This document shows, one piece after another, positions 25,194-35,552 of a stretch of 64,000 nt of DNA. Within the stretch, counting starts at the first letter, position 1. Every line of letters begins with the position of its first letter. The stretch spans positions 26,827,034 through 26,891,033 of the forward strand of contig OY804575.1 in assembly GCA_963680875.1 (NCBI GenBank), written 5' to 3'. Under the pieces are notes generated by a model, which saw only the letters and a list, made by a program, of their open reading frames with translations, ran no database searches and had not been told where the DNA came from. The DNA is from Bathymodiolus brooksi. Its lineage: Eukaryota; Mollusca; Bivalvia; Mytilida; Modiolidae. Made by a program: the position numbers and the translations under genes.

Positions 25194-27338
25194 AGCTCAC
25201 CTGGCCATAGGCCAGGTGAGCTTTTGTCATGGGTAAGCGTCCGTCGTCCGTCCGTCCATCCGTCCGTCCGTTAGCTTTTCACATTTAAATCTTCTTCTCT
25301 GAAACCGCTGAACAGAAATCAGCCAAACTTGCCAGAAATGTTCACTGGATGGTCCTCTACCAGATTTGTGTTTTTGGTGCTGATTTGAAATCCAACATGG
25401 CTGCCAGGGTCCATAATGTGTTCTCATTGGCTGAAATTTTAAAAATCTTCTTGTCAGAAACCACTAAGTCAATTGAATTGTGACTTTGCAGGAATGATCA
25501 TTGGGTGGTCCTGTACTAAATTTGTGAATCGTTTGCCGATCGGAAATTCAAGATGGCCGCCATGACTCGACTTAGTTTAACATAGGACCCTATGGGAATT
25601 TCACATTTTCATCTTTTTTTCTGAAACCACAAAACAGATTTGAATCAAACATGGCAGAAATGTTCATTGGATGGTCATATACAAGATTTTTGTTTTTGGC
25701 GCTGATCGGAAATCCAACATGGCTGCCAGGGCCCATAATGTGTTCTGATTGGTTGAAATTTTAAAAATCTTCTTGTTAGAAACCACTAAGCCAATTGAAT
25801 TGTGACTTTGCAGGAATGATCATTGGGTGGTCCTGTACTAAATTTGTGAATCGTTTGCCGATCGGAAATTCAAGATGGCCGCCATGACTCGACTTAGTTT
25901 AACATTGGACCCTATGGGAATTTCACATTTTCATCTTTTTTTCTGAAACCACAAAACAGATTTGAATCAAACTTGGTAGAAATGTTCATTGGATGGTCAT
26001 ATACAAGATTTTTGTTTTTGGCGCTGATCGGAAATCCAACATGGCTGCCAGGGCCCATAATGTGTTCTGATTGGTCGAAATTTAAAAAATCTTCTTGTTA
26101 GAAACCACCAAGCCAATTGAATTGTGACTTTGCAGGAATGATCATTGGGTGGTCATGTACTAAACTTGCGAATCGTTTGCCAATCGGAAATTCAAGATGG
26201 CCTCCATGACTCGACTTAGTTTAACATTGGACCCTATGGGAATTTCACATTTTCATCTTTGTTTCTGAAACCACAAAACAGATTTGAATCAAACTTGGCA
26301 GAAATGTTCATTGGATGGTCATATACAAGATTTGTGTTTTTGGTGCTGATCGGAAATCCAACATGGCTGCCAGGGCCTATAATGTGTTCTGATTGGTCGA
26401 AATTTTTAAAATCTTCTTGTTAGAAACCACTAAGCCAATTGAATTGTGGCTTTGCAGGAATGATCATTGGGTGGTCCTGTACTAAACTTGTGAATCGTTT
26501 GCTGATCGGAAATTCAAGATGGCCACCATGACTCGACTTAATTTTAACATAGGACCCTATGAAAAAAATGTTTAAAAGTCTTCTCCTCTGAAACCAGTAA
26601 GTCAGTTTAAAGCAAACATGGGATGAATGGTCCTTAGGTGGTCAACTTTCAAAATTATGTCCTGTGACCCCGACCTCCATCCAAGGTGGCAACCATCAGC
26701 GAACATAGTTTTAACATAGGACCCTATGGGAAATATATTTAAAAATCTTCTTCTCTGAAACCAGTAAGCCAATTTAAAGCAAACATGGCATGGATGGTCC
26801 TTACGTGGTCAATTTTCAAAATTGTGTCCAGTGACCCTGACCTCCATCCAAGATGGCCACCTTCAGCAGACATACTGTAGTTTTAACATAGGACCCTATG
26901 GGAAAAAATATTTTAAAATCTTCTCCTCTGAAACTAGTAAGCCAATATAGCAAACATGTCATCGATGGTTCTTAGGTGGTCAACTTCCAAAATTGTGTTC
27001 AGTGATCCCGATCTCGGTTCAAAATGGTCGCCGTCAGCAGACATAGTTTTAACATAGGACCCTATGGGAAAATTGTTTAAAAGTCTTCTCTTCTGAAACC
27101 AGTCAGCCAATTTAAAGCAAACATGGCATGGATGGTCCTTGGGTAGTATATTTTCAAAATTGTGTCCGGTGACCACGACCTCCATCCAAGATGGCTGCCA
27201 TGAGCAGACATAGTTTTAACATAGAACCCTATGGCAGTATGGGATTTGAATAGTAACTTAGATGTATTCAGCATGCAGACATTCTTAAGAGGACTTATTT
27301 ATGTCAGGTGAGCGATACAGGCTCACCTGAGCCTCTAG
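25194..27338 (+). mobile_element. Helentron/pearl-like element, copy 10 (2145 bp, four A dimers)
   Basis: Perfect left hairpin and a microsatellite with a CCATCCG interruption at about 25255. It shares AATGGTCGCCG with copy 9 and has the private change CCAAGGTGGC near 26682, which breaks the otherwise invariant AAGATGGC motif of that monomer. Confidence 0.8.
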
Positions 27339-28020
27339 TTATGTTATGGCACTGTTGTTGTCTGTCACTAAATAAAATGGTTTCCGTACAATAAAGTTGT
27401 AGTTGACAGATCCTTCTGAATTTGGAACACAATGATCCTTGGCACTGGTTATTGATTTGGGGTATTGTAACTTACCTGTTTCCAAACAAGAAGCCCTAAT
27501 GTGCTAAAATGGATGATTCTGTTATTTGTATACAGAGAGCTTATTTTTTAACAGATTTTGATGTGATTATAAAAACAATTTGGGTATTATATTTCAAAAA
27601 GGAGTCTAAAAGGACCAAAATCCGAAATTTCACATATTTGGAGAGCATATATATAATTTTTGATGGGTTTTTTTTACTTTGAATTTATTGAAATGAGAGC
27701 TTCCAGTAGTATGTCAACAGATTTCCTCTATCACTTATGGTTTCTGAAATAAACAACCAAAAGGGGCCACCAAATTCCAACATTTGAACTTTTCATTAAT
27801 GCAGTTTCCTGCCACAATATAACTTAAATATTGTTGAAAGTGGCATTAAACACCCTAACCCTTAATGCAGTTTAAAAAAAAATGATCATCTTTATGGGTT
27901 AGTAATTGACCATAAAAAAAATTGCTCTTTTATTTCAAAAAGGGGCCAAAATTGAGAAGCTTTGAATATTTGGAAAGGATATAGAATTTTTATTTTTCAC
28001 CCAATTTTGATGCAGTTTTT
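27339..28020 (+). repeat. Macrosatellite linker 11 (682 bp, long form)
   Basis: Last linker of the array. It has a longer T run near 27668 and GGAAAGGATATAG near 27975. Its part from about 27672 onward is the best partner for the diverged flank at 29665-29945. Confidence 0.85.
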
Positions 28021-29664
28021 AGCTCACCTGGCCATAGGCCATGTGAGCTTTTGTCATGGGTAAGCGTCCGTCGTCCGTCCGTCCGTCCGTCAGCTTTTCA
28101 CATTTAAATCTTCTTCTCTGAAACCGCTGAACAGAAATCAGCCAAACTTGCCAGAAATGTTCACTGGATGGTCCTCTACCAGATTTGTGTTTTTGGTGCT
28201 GATTTGAAATCCAACTTGGCTGCCAGGGTCCATAATGTGTTCTCATTGGCTGAAATTTTAAAAATCTTCTTGTCAGAAACCACTAAGTCAATTGAATTGT
28301 GACTTTGCAGGAATGATCATTGGGTGGTCCTGTACTAAATTTGTGAATCGTTTGCCGATCGGAAATTCAAGATGGCCGCCATGACTCGACTTAGTTTAAC
28401 ATTGGACCCTATGTGAATTTCACATTTTCATCTTTTTTTCTGAAACCACACAACAGATTTGAATCAAACTTGGCAGAAATGTTCATTGGATGGTCATATA
28501 CAAGATTTTTGTTTTTGGCGCTAATCGAAAATCCAACATGGCTGCCAGGGCCCATAATGTGTTCTGATTGGTCGAAATTTAAAAAATCTTCTTGTTAGAA
28601 ACCACAAAGCCAATTGAATTGTGACTTTGCAGGAATGATCATTGGGTGGTCCTGTACTAAATTTGTGAATCGTTTGCCAATCGGAAATTCAAGATGGCCG
28701 CCATGACTCGACTTAGTTTAACATTGGACCCTATGGGAATTTCACATTTTCATCTTTTTTTCTGAAACCACAAAACAGATTTGAACCAACCTTGGCAGAA
28801 ATGTTCATTGGATGGTCATATACAAGATTTGTGTTTTTGGTGCTGATCGGAAATCCAACATGGCTGCCAGGGCCTATAATGTGTTCTGATTGGTCGAAAT
28901 TTTAAAAATCTTCTTGTTAGAAACCACTAAGCCAATTGAATTGTGGCTTTGCAGGAATGATCATTGGGTGGTCCTGTACTAAACTTGTGAATCGTTTGCT
29001 GATCGGAAATTCAAGATGGCCACCATGACTCGACTTAATTTTAACATAGGACCCTATGGAAAAAATGTTTAAAAGTCTTCTCCTCTGAAACCAGTATGTC
29101 AGTTTAAAGCAAACATGGGATAAATGGTCCTTAGGTGGTCAACTTTCAAATTTATGTCCTGTGACCCTGACCTCCATCCAAGATGGCAACCATCAGCGAA
29201 CATAGTTTTAACATTGGACCCTATGGGAAATATATTTAAAAATCTTCTTCTCTGAAACCAGTAAGCCAATTTAAAGCAAACATGGCATGGATGGTCCTTA
29301 AGTGGTCAATTTTCAAAATTGTGTTCAGTGATCCCGATCTCGGTTCAAAATGGCCGCCGTCAGCAGACATAGTTTTAACATAGGACCCTATGGGAAAATT
29401 GTTTAAAAGTCTTCTCTTCTGAAACCAGTCAGCCAATTTAAAGCAAACATGGCATGGATGGTCCTTGGGTAGTATACTTTCAAAATTGTGTCCGGTGACC
29501 ACGACCTCCATCCAAGATGGCTGCCATGAGCAGACATAGTTTTAACATAGAACCCTATGGCAGTATGGGATTTGAATAGTAACTTAGATGTATTCAGCAT
29601 GCAGACATTCTTAAGAGGACTTATTTATGTCAGGTGAGCGATACAGGCTCACCTGAGCCTCTAG
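28021..29664 (+). mobile_element. Helentron/pearl-like element, copy 11 (1644 bp, one B monomer lost)
   Basis: Terminal copy. It has three A dimers but only three B monomers (starting near 29043, 29212 and 29369). The second begins like B2 and switches to B3 near 29320, so a deletion between homologous monomers removed about 174 bp. It also has more private substitutions than the inner copies, for example ACCCTATGTGAAT near 28410, as expected for an array edge that escapes homogenisation. CTAG is at 29661-29664. Confidence 0.8.
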
Positions 29665-29945
29665 TTTTGTTTGAATTGATTGTGCCGAGAGCTTGCGGAA
29701 GGATGTTGACAGATTTACTCTATCGCTTATGGTGTTGAAGATAAACAGAAAGAAGCCAACAAAAGCTGAATTCCAAAATTTGATCTTTCTTATTTTTCGT
29801 CTAATTTTAAATGCTGTTTTTTTGCAAAATGATCATATGGGTTATTGATGGACCATAACAAACTTTTGCTATTTTATTTCGAAAAGGAGTCTAAAAGTTT
29901 CCCAATTTCCAAAATTCTGCATGCTTGAAAAGCATATTTAACACT
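29665..29945 (+). repeat. Diverged linker relative without the SINE
   Basis: After the last CTAG the sequence aligns, with many changes, to the second part of the linker. Shared landmarks in order are GAGAGCTT, TGTTGACAGATTT/TGTCAACAGATTT, CTCTATC-CTTATGGT, ATAAACA, ATTCCAA, AATGATCAT, ATGGGTTA, GACCATAA and CTATTTTATTTC. Where the linkers have the SINE between two TTAATGCAGTTT copies, this region has a single AAATGCTGTTTTT. It therefore represents a pre-insertion state or a separate old family member. Confidence 0.7.
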
Positions 29946-30535
29946 TGAAGTAGGCAAATGTCCAAAATACAGTTGGTCTATAAAATTACTTTTTTGAGCA
30001 TATGACTATATCCAACACATTATTGTGCCCAGCTTTTTACTGCATGAAGGAAATTACTGTGTCCACACTTTTTTTTATCAATATTGTTGTTATTACTTAA
30101 TCTTATTCTTGTATAATAAATCAAATTGTTATGATCATTAACTATCTCTCATGATAAGTTCAAGATATTCTGAGAAAGCTGCATTGGCACAATGAACCCT
30201 CTCCAATTTTCAGTTTTGAGTCTTATACCTCATCATAAAATTCATCATTCTCAAGTTCATAGTCCTCATCAACTCTCATAGCTCAATGTCTCATTTTCAA
30301 GTGCCTTAAAACATTCTTTCAGATAAACTTTTGTAGCTTTTACAAATGGTTCTATGGTGTCCTTCTCGTAAACCTTGCATGTTGTGCACGCAAGTCGATC
30401 TTGTCATCAAACATTAACAAAACAAATTCCTCGATTTGTTTAATTTATGGCATCATTTACCAATATTACTGGTTGTTTTTTGTTTTGTTTTAAAAACAAT
30501 GAAATTATAAGATGTTTCGACAATATCTTCTCCAT
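29946..30535. other. Intergenic stretch, mostly featureless
   Basis: AT-rich single-copy-looking DNA with no complete gene. The minus strand at 30223-30400 has a coding-like scrap described separately. The last 30 bases (about 30510-30535) resemble the start of a B-type core monomer (TATCTTCTCC followed by TGAAACCAGT), suggesting an old fragment of the pearl-like family at this spot. Confidence 0.5.
30223..30400 (-). pseudogene. Possible decayed coding fragment, unrecognised
   Basis: The minus strand reads about 40 codons (KVYEKDTIEPFVK, then TKVYLKECFKALENE) to a stop, and one base out of frame continues as an acidic stretch (DEDYELENDEF) to another stop at 30223-30225. The charged, low-hydrophobic composition looks more like a protein than AT-rich noise, and a single frameshift would explain the break. 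There is no start, no splice evidence and no family I recognise. Chance is a serious alternative. Confidence 0.25.
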
Positions 30536-30548
30536 TGAAACCAGTGAG

Positions 30549-30876
30549 AATCGCATCAGTGGTGTAATGGTTAGAATGCTTGCCTTGATAGATTGTGGAT
30601 TCGAACCTGGGTATTTGTTGCTTCTTTGCTAAGCAAGCATCATTAAAGAGAAGGAACACTGGTTGGCTTGGAATCAGGATAATATGTCTGAGTGAAGTGA
30701 CACATCTACCCACAAACTGTTGTTTCAATGAGCTAGCACTATAACAATCCAACTAAGCATGTAGGTCTAGTACAATGCAGTTATCATTATGATCTCATTG
30801 AATGTAACTTATTCTTGTCATGATATAGCTGAAAATTACTCACTCTGGGTTAAACAACAATCGCTCACTCACTCAC
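30549..30876 (+). mobile_element. tRNA-derived SINE, copy 1, with 13-bp target-site duplication
   Basis: The head resembles a tRNA: pol III A box TGGTGTAATGG at 30560-30570 and a degenerate B box ATTCGAACC at 30599-30607. A unique body follows, then a 3' end containing TGATATAGCTGAAA and GTTAAACAACAATCGCTCAC. Perfect direct repeats TGAAACCAGTGAG flank it at 30536-30548 and 30877-30889. The duplicated target itself looks like pearl-like core sequence, so this SINE jumped into an older element fragment. It is a diverged copy of the SINE at 35553-35918. Confidence 0.9.
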
Positions 30877-30889
30877 TGAAACCAGTGAG

Positions 30890-32300
30890 CAAAACTTGAC
30901 ATACAATGTTAAATTTTATATCTCTATATCACATGCTTTCTCTCATAGTTCAGACTACAAACAAAAACAGCATTTGTTCAATGGATTTATTCATTATTTA
31001 TTTTTATTGCAAACATACCAATTTCAACTGCTTAGCAGTTTTCTACATACCATTATCAATTAATAAAATTATGGGTATATACCAAATGAAATTAGATATG
31101 TATACAATAGTACAGGAATGTATGGCATTAACAAATAAAAAGTATAGTTAACATGGAATTTTTCCTAACACCAGTGTTTTTACCAAAACAATGTTGCAGA
31201 GACAAGTCAAAATATTATAAAAAAGAGTAATTCTAGCCTAAATTATTAAAATAAAACTTGAAATGTTAAAAATCTAAAATTTAAAAATAAAAAAAGTTGA
31301 TTAAAATTTTATAAATAAGTATATAGACCTTTTAATATAAAACTGGTTAATTTTTTTTTTCATAATGACAAAAAAAAATTAAATAAGAAATCACTTACCA
31401 AAATTTAATGTTAACTTGACTTATTTATCATGATGAATAAGTGTCAAACATTACAGAATTTTCATATTATTTTTTTTCAAAGGTAATTATTTAGTGTCAA
31501 ACATCACAAAACTTTCATTTTAGTTTTCTTTCACTAGTAATTATTTAGTGTCGAACATTATAAAATTTCATTTTAGATTTCTTTCAGTGGCAATTATTTA
31601 GAGAAGGAATTTGTCCTTAAAATGGAATGGTTACAAATAAAACATAACAAAAATATATAAACAATATTAATAAAGTAAAAATTATGAGTGTACACTAATA
31701 TACATGTATATATAAATGTTTGTACAAAAAAACCCATATTTAAATGTTTCTTTATAAAAATGAATTTGTATGATATATATGTGATGAAATTCTTTAGTTA
31801 TTTATTGCTTCTATTTCTATGTTAGACAGAAAAGCATATACCATCTCAAATTATCACAATTCATCTTTTACAAATGTAATATGTTTTTGATTCACAAAAT
31901 TCATTTTTACAAGGGATAAGTATTTAAATATGCATAAAAATTTAAAATAAATACAGCTATTGGTTGAATATAAGACATGTAATAAAAAAAATTGGAAATG
32001 GCATTTCTCAATTTTAATGTAAAAATACATAACAAAATACTAAACTTTTCATGTTGTAGGAATACCTGGTATATTTTTCACAGTAAAATATTTGTATCCT
32101 TTAAATAATGTTTATCTGTGCTATTTTTGTTTCATATATATCAGTAGAATACCTTTCATGTGCTATTTACTATCTTACCAATATATGATTGTAAATAATA
32201 TTTACTTATAACAATATTAAATGCAAGAGTTCTACTTATTTTCCCCATAAAATTCTCTCAAATTAAAAAATATCAAGTACAAATGTTTTTTTCCACAAAA
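30890..32300. other. Very AT-rich intergenic DNA
   Basis: Long runs of A and T, several poly-T and poly-A stretches and TATATA tracts, with no coding region I can support. A methionine-initiated frame at 30906-31151 has no protein-like character. The only structure I see is the short tandem repeat at 31436-31600. Confidence 0.6.
31436..31600 (+). repeat. AT-rich tandem repeat, about three 53-54 bp units
   Basis: GTGTCAAACATTAC at 31441, GTGTCAAACATCAC at 31494 and GTGTCGAACATTAT at 31548 begin successive units, each followed by a TTTCATTTTAG-like stretch and AATTATTTAG. The units differ at several sites, so the duplication is old. No function is suggested. Confidence 0.7.
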
Positions 32301-32313
32301 GTAGCACTTTTAA

Positions 32314-32574
32314 TGATTGATTGATTTTTGGTGTTTAGTGCCACTTTCAGCAATATTTCAGCTATATCATGACGACCAGTTTTAGTGGTGGAAGAAGCCA
32401 GAGTACCCGGAGAGAACCACCGAACATGGGCAAGCAACTGCTAAACTTTATCACTTGCGGCTGCAAGTCGAGTGCACCCTTTTTTGTAAATTACAAAGCC
32501 GGGCGTATTGGTGATAGGCTTGTATGAGTTGTTAGGTAATCCAACTACCTAACTCATTGAGCCACCTGGGCCCT
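32314..32574 (-). mobile_element. tRNA-derived SINE of a second head type, 13-bp target-site duplication
   Basis: Flanked by perfect GTAGCACTTTTAA at 32301-32313 and 32575-32587. Read on the minus strand it begins GGGCCCAGG, with an A box-like TGGCTCAATGAG at 32553-32564, and ends with TGATATAGCTGAAATATTGC, AAGTGGCACTAAACACC and a (TCAA)n-like tail. The B box is not clear. The head differs from the SINEs at 30549 and 35553, but the 3' domain is the same. Confidence 0.85.
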
Positions 32575-32587
32575 GTAGCACTTTTAA

Positions 32588-33471
32588 AACTTTTATATTT
32601 GCTGTCAAGAAAAGATTTATGTCCTACATGTCTAATAAGACAATAAGGGGCATAACTTTGAACCATTTCTGAAAACCATACCAGATTTTGATATATACAT
32701 CAGAATAATAACTAACAAGCAACCTAAGATTACAGTAATGCAGAAGTTAAAATCATATTTCTCATTGGTACCTAATAGACCTTGCCATGCTAACTGCTCT
32801 CCTATAGTATGGATGACATGAGTTCTGAAGAGTGACCTTGTACAACAATTAAACGTTATGTTCATAATGTCACAATGTGTGTGCCAAGGTATTGCATTTT
32901 GTCATCCTAACATAAAAACATGAAAGATTCTGTGCAGTGGATCATAGAATGGTCACAAGAAAAAATGATGACAAAATTTTAATTGCACATCTCCAAATGG
33001 TGATTCGGCCATCCTATACAATTTTTATGCTGAAATAATTTCTGGGAATTATTTAAAGTAAGATATCAATGTTTTAATTTCCTATCAGATATTTTGTGAG
33101 GTACAAATTTACAGTTTCATATCTTTGATTGTTAATTATATTTTCCTCATTTCATTGTCAGTTTAGAAATATTAATATGATATTATACAATATAAAATAT
33201 TAATTTAAATAAGGGTGCTAACCATGCTGGCAATCAGACAATATTGTGGCAGATATACTATACATGTATTATATTTAATAAACTGGGGTGTCATGGCTGC
33301 TATTATATGGTATTTCACATCTACCTATGCCTTACCACTACATGTGAGTTCAACTTCCTCACTCACTTACTACATTTGTAGTATCTGAGTTCAGAATAAC
33401 AATATCTGACTGTATAATTATTATAAGTTCAATTAAAAAGATATATATATTTATATACAACATCAAATATA
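32588..33471. other. Intergenic stretch without supported genes
   Basis: A 77-codon minus-strand frame at 32632-32865 contains a hydrophobic stretch (FCITVILGCLLVIILMYI) but has no family resemblance, no splice context and ordinary AT-rich composition, so I do not call it a gene. The rest is AT-rich with a TATATATATATT tract near 33440. Confidence 0.5.
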
Positions 33472-33970
33472 AACAAGGGCAACGCAAAGCGTGGCGTATC
33501 CCCTCGCCTAAAAATTAGACCCTGTGACCTTGAAAATCAATAGGGTTCCAGATTCTCTTAAGGTCTAAGTATGTACCAAGTTTGGTCAAAATCCATGGAA
33601 GGATGTTGATTCTAGAGTGTTCACAAGGATGTTACGCAGTAAACATTTGACCCTTTGACCTTGAAAATCAATAGGGTTCCAGACTCTCCTAAGGACTATG
33701 TATGTACCAAGTTTGGTCAAAATCCATTGAAGGATGTTGATTCTAGAGTGTTCACAAGGATGTTACATGGTAAAAATTTGACCCAGTGACCTTGACCTTT
33801 AACCTTGAAAATCAATAGGGTTCCAGATTCTCTTAAGGACTAAATATGTACCAAGTTTGGTCAAAATCCATTGAAAGATGTTGATCCTAGAGTGTTCACA
33901 AGGATGTGACGGACGGACGGACGGAAGGTAGCGTTACTACATCCCTTCGCAACTTCGTTGGCGAGGGGAT
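33472..33970 (-). mobile_element. Second pearl-like element: ACGG microsatellite plus three 131-144 bp cores
   Basis: The plus strand shows three tandem cores, each beginning ACCTTGAAAATCAATAGGG (near 33527, 33658 and 33802), then a (GGAC)n tract at about 33909-33925. The ends carry inverted words: CCCCTCGCC near 33500 and GGCGAGGGG near 33960. Read on the minus strand the order is left hairpin, (CCGT)n, tandem cores, short hairpin, CCTTGTTT end. That is the plan of the 1-29664 elements, but with an unrelated core. It has no coding capacity. Confidence 0.75.
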
Positions 33971-34010
33971 AAAAATATAACCGGTTTTAAATTTTCTGAT
34001 TGATTATTTT

Positions 34011-34338
34011 GACACAGGTAGGTCTTTATTCAGTTATAATGAAATAAATACCTGCTTTCAAATTTAAAAAAAACTTTTTTAAAAGGAATATAGAAAATTG
34101 TAAATTTAGAATTTGCAAATTCAGATGACATTGATACTAAAGTACTATTTAGTTCATGGATCAACAATACAATTTGATAAAGAGTTATCTCCCATGAACT
34201 GCATATCACCAATGATCTTAAAACTCTGTCATATGATCATTCACAAAAGACAGTTGTACACAAAATGAAAGGTTCTTAAGATTCATTGGCACCTTCTCAA
34301 TATTTAGGTAATACAACAATGTTCCTATAATATATTAA
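34011..34338 (-). other. 3' untranslated region of the membrane-protein gene
   Basis: Sequence from the stop codon at 34339-34341 to the candidate polyadenylation signal. It is AT-rich and has no other AATAAA on the minus strand. A 60-codon frame at 34030-34212 lies within it and is not credible. The exact cleavage site is not visible. Confidence 0.5.
34025..34030 (-). terminator. Candidate polyadenylation signal AATAAA
   Basis: AATAAA on the minus strand about 310 bases past the stop codon, followed by TGTGTC about 20 bases further on, which would serve as a GU-rich downstream element. It is the only canonical hexamer between the stop codon and this point. Confidence 0.55.
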
Positions 34339-35417
34339 CTAGACTGTTGTAGTTGTTCTTTTCATAAATTCTACTCCACTATCCAGATTAGCTGTCATGT
34401 CTGACTCATCTGTTTGGATTCTTCCTTCTGAGCCATCTAAACTAGGCGATTGTCTACCATATCCTCTCTGTACTAAATGTGTAAACACTGGGGGTTGTTG
34501 GGGAGGTTGAGAGGTAGAATACATTGGAGGAGGAGGTCGCTGGGCCTGTACTGGGGGTGGTAGTCTTGCTAACATAGGAGGTCTTGGATATCCCTGTACC
34601 ATAGCTTGTTGTGGTGGTATGGCTGACATTGACATGATTGGTCTAACATGAGGTTGTTGGTTAAAATATGGTTGTGCTGGATGGACTGGTCTGGGGAACA
34701 TCTGAGGTCCATTTGGTGGTGGTTGTCCAGGAAAGAATACTGGCTGACCAGGGACCATATGAACACCACCTGGAGGCACAGGGTAAACTGGTTGTGATAT
34801 TGCAGCTGGTGGTTGCTGTTCTGTCTGCTTCTTACGAGATTTATTTGGTTTAGCATATAAAGCCGATTTCTTTGCTTCAAGCTCCTTTTTCTTAATAATA
34901 TCGTCTTCATCAGTTTCATCTGTTGAAGGATGATCCTCATCACTCTCTGTGTTAGATTCATTGTCCTCAGATGACTCTTCTTCACACTGCATAGCACTCT
35001 CCTTAACCTCTTTTTTTGATTTCATTCGAGGACTATCCCTTTCAACAATTTTATCATATGGGTCCTCTTCATCCTCCTCGTATTTAGCACGTTTTTGCTT
35101 CTCTGCTTTAGAACCAGGTTTTACACGAGGCTCTATTACTCTCTCAATAAAAACTTCCTGTGGATGATCATCTCTCCCTTGTACAAATGATGCGCCATCT
35201 GAAGAACTCAAATATGATTTCTGTGACGGTTCCCTCTTCTCAGAATCATATCGACGTCTATAATTTCGATCTGATCTGTTGTCATAGTGATCGTTCCTGT
35301 TAAATCTGTCATTTCTACCATTTCTATAACCACGAGGTCCATCTCTGTAAGAATAACCTCTGTCATATTCATCATAAGGTGGAGGAGGAGGTCTATTTTT
35401 CGGAGGAATGTCAGTAC
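34339..35417 (-). CDS. Terminal exon: proline-rich cytoplasmic tail of a single-pass membrane protein
   Basis: The last exon adds 358 residues and ends at TAG (34339-34341). The acceptor AG is at 35418-35419; the exon starts in the phase left by the upstream exon, so the junction codon (GGT, glycine) is restored in frame. In order: a PPPPPY run at residues 9-14 giving a PPxY WW-domain ligand; an Arg/Tyr/Asn/Asp-rich stretch to about 65; a charged region at about 100-195 with long Glu/Asp/Ser runs; a basic KSRKKQ patch; a Pro/Gln-rich region at about 200-320; and a C-terminus ending TTTV, which fits a class I PDZ ligand. The region looks disordered and probably scaffolds or traffics the receptor. 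I do not recognise the protein. The frame continues upstream of any methionine because this is an internal splice start. Confidence 0.8.
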
Positions 35418-35552
35418 CTTAAATAAAGCAATAATTTTATATTAAATACTAGTACATCAAAAACAGAAATGTATTTACAGCTATGAAAAATTTAAATTAT
35501 TGTTAGATAATAATCTGGATAATTAGTGAATATAAAACTTAATAAATGTACA

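Larger units (their letters stand above)
1..29664 (+). repeat. Macrosatellite: 12 transposon-like units alternating with 11 linkers
   Basis: The whole interval is one head-to-tail array. Each period is a transposon-like element (GCTCACCTG at its left end, CTAG at its right end) followed by a linker. Start-to-start spacings are 2166, 2809, 2810, 2488, 2500, 2515, 2488, 2499, 2799 and 2827 bp. All units share orientation, so this is tandem duplication of element plus flank rather than repeated insertion of the element. Small open frames of 60-101 codons recur at the same place in each unit; they are shadows, because they overlap one another, change frame between related monomers and match no family I know. 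The left end of the array is outside the window; the right end is at 29664. Confidence 0.95.

Noticed and set aside
30553..30625. tRNA gene
   Set aside because: The A and B boxes belong to a SINE head: the T arm does not pair, a SINE body follows, and target-site duplications flank the whole unit. The same applies to the tRNA-like head at 35840-35910.
32632..32865. 77-codon minus-strand frame with a hydrophobic stretch
   Set aside because: No family resemblance, no splice or promoter context, and AT-rich DNA readily gives Ile/Leu/Phe-rich translations.
33472..33970. Tandem repeat alone, without mobile-element status
   Set aside because: The inverted end words, the ACGG tract and the hairpins at both ends fit a bounded element better than a free-standing minisatellite.
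34569..35167. Other open frames over the terminal exon (minus 34569-34997; plus 34668-34853 and 34949-35167)
   Set aside because: They are shadows of the low-complexity proline-rich and acidic coding sequence in the true frame.
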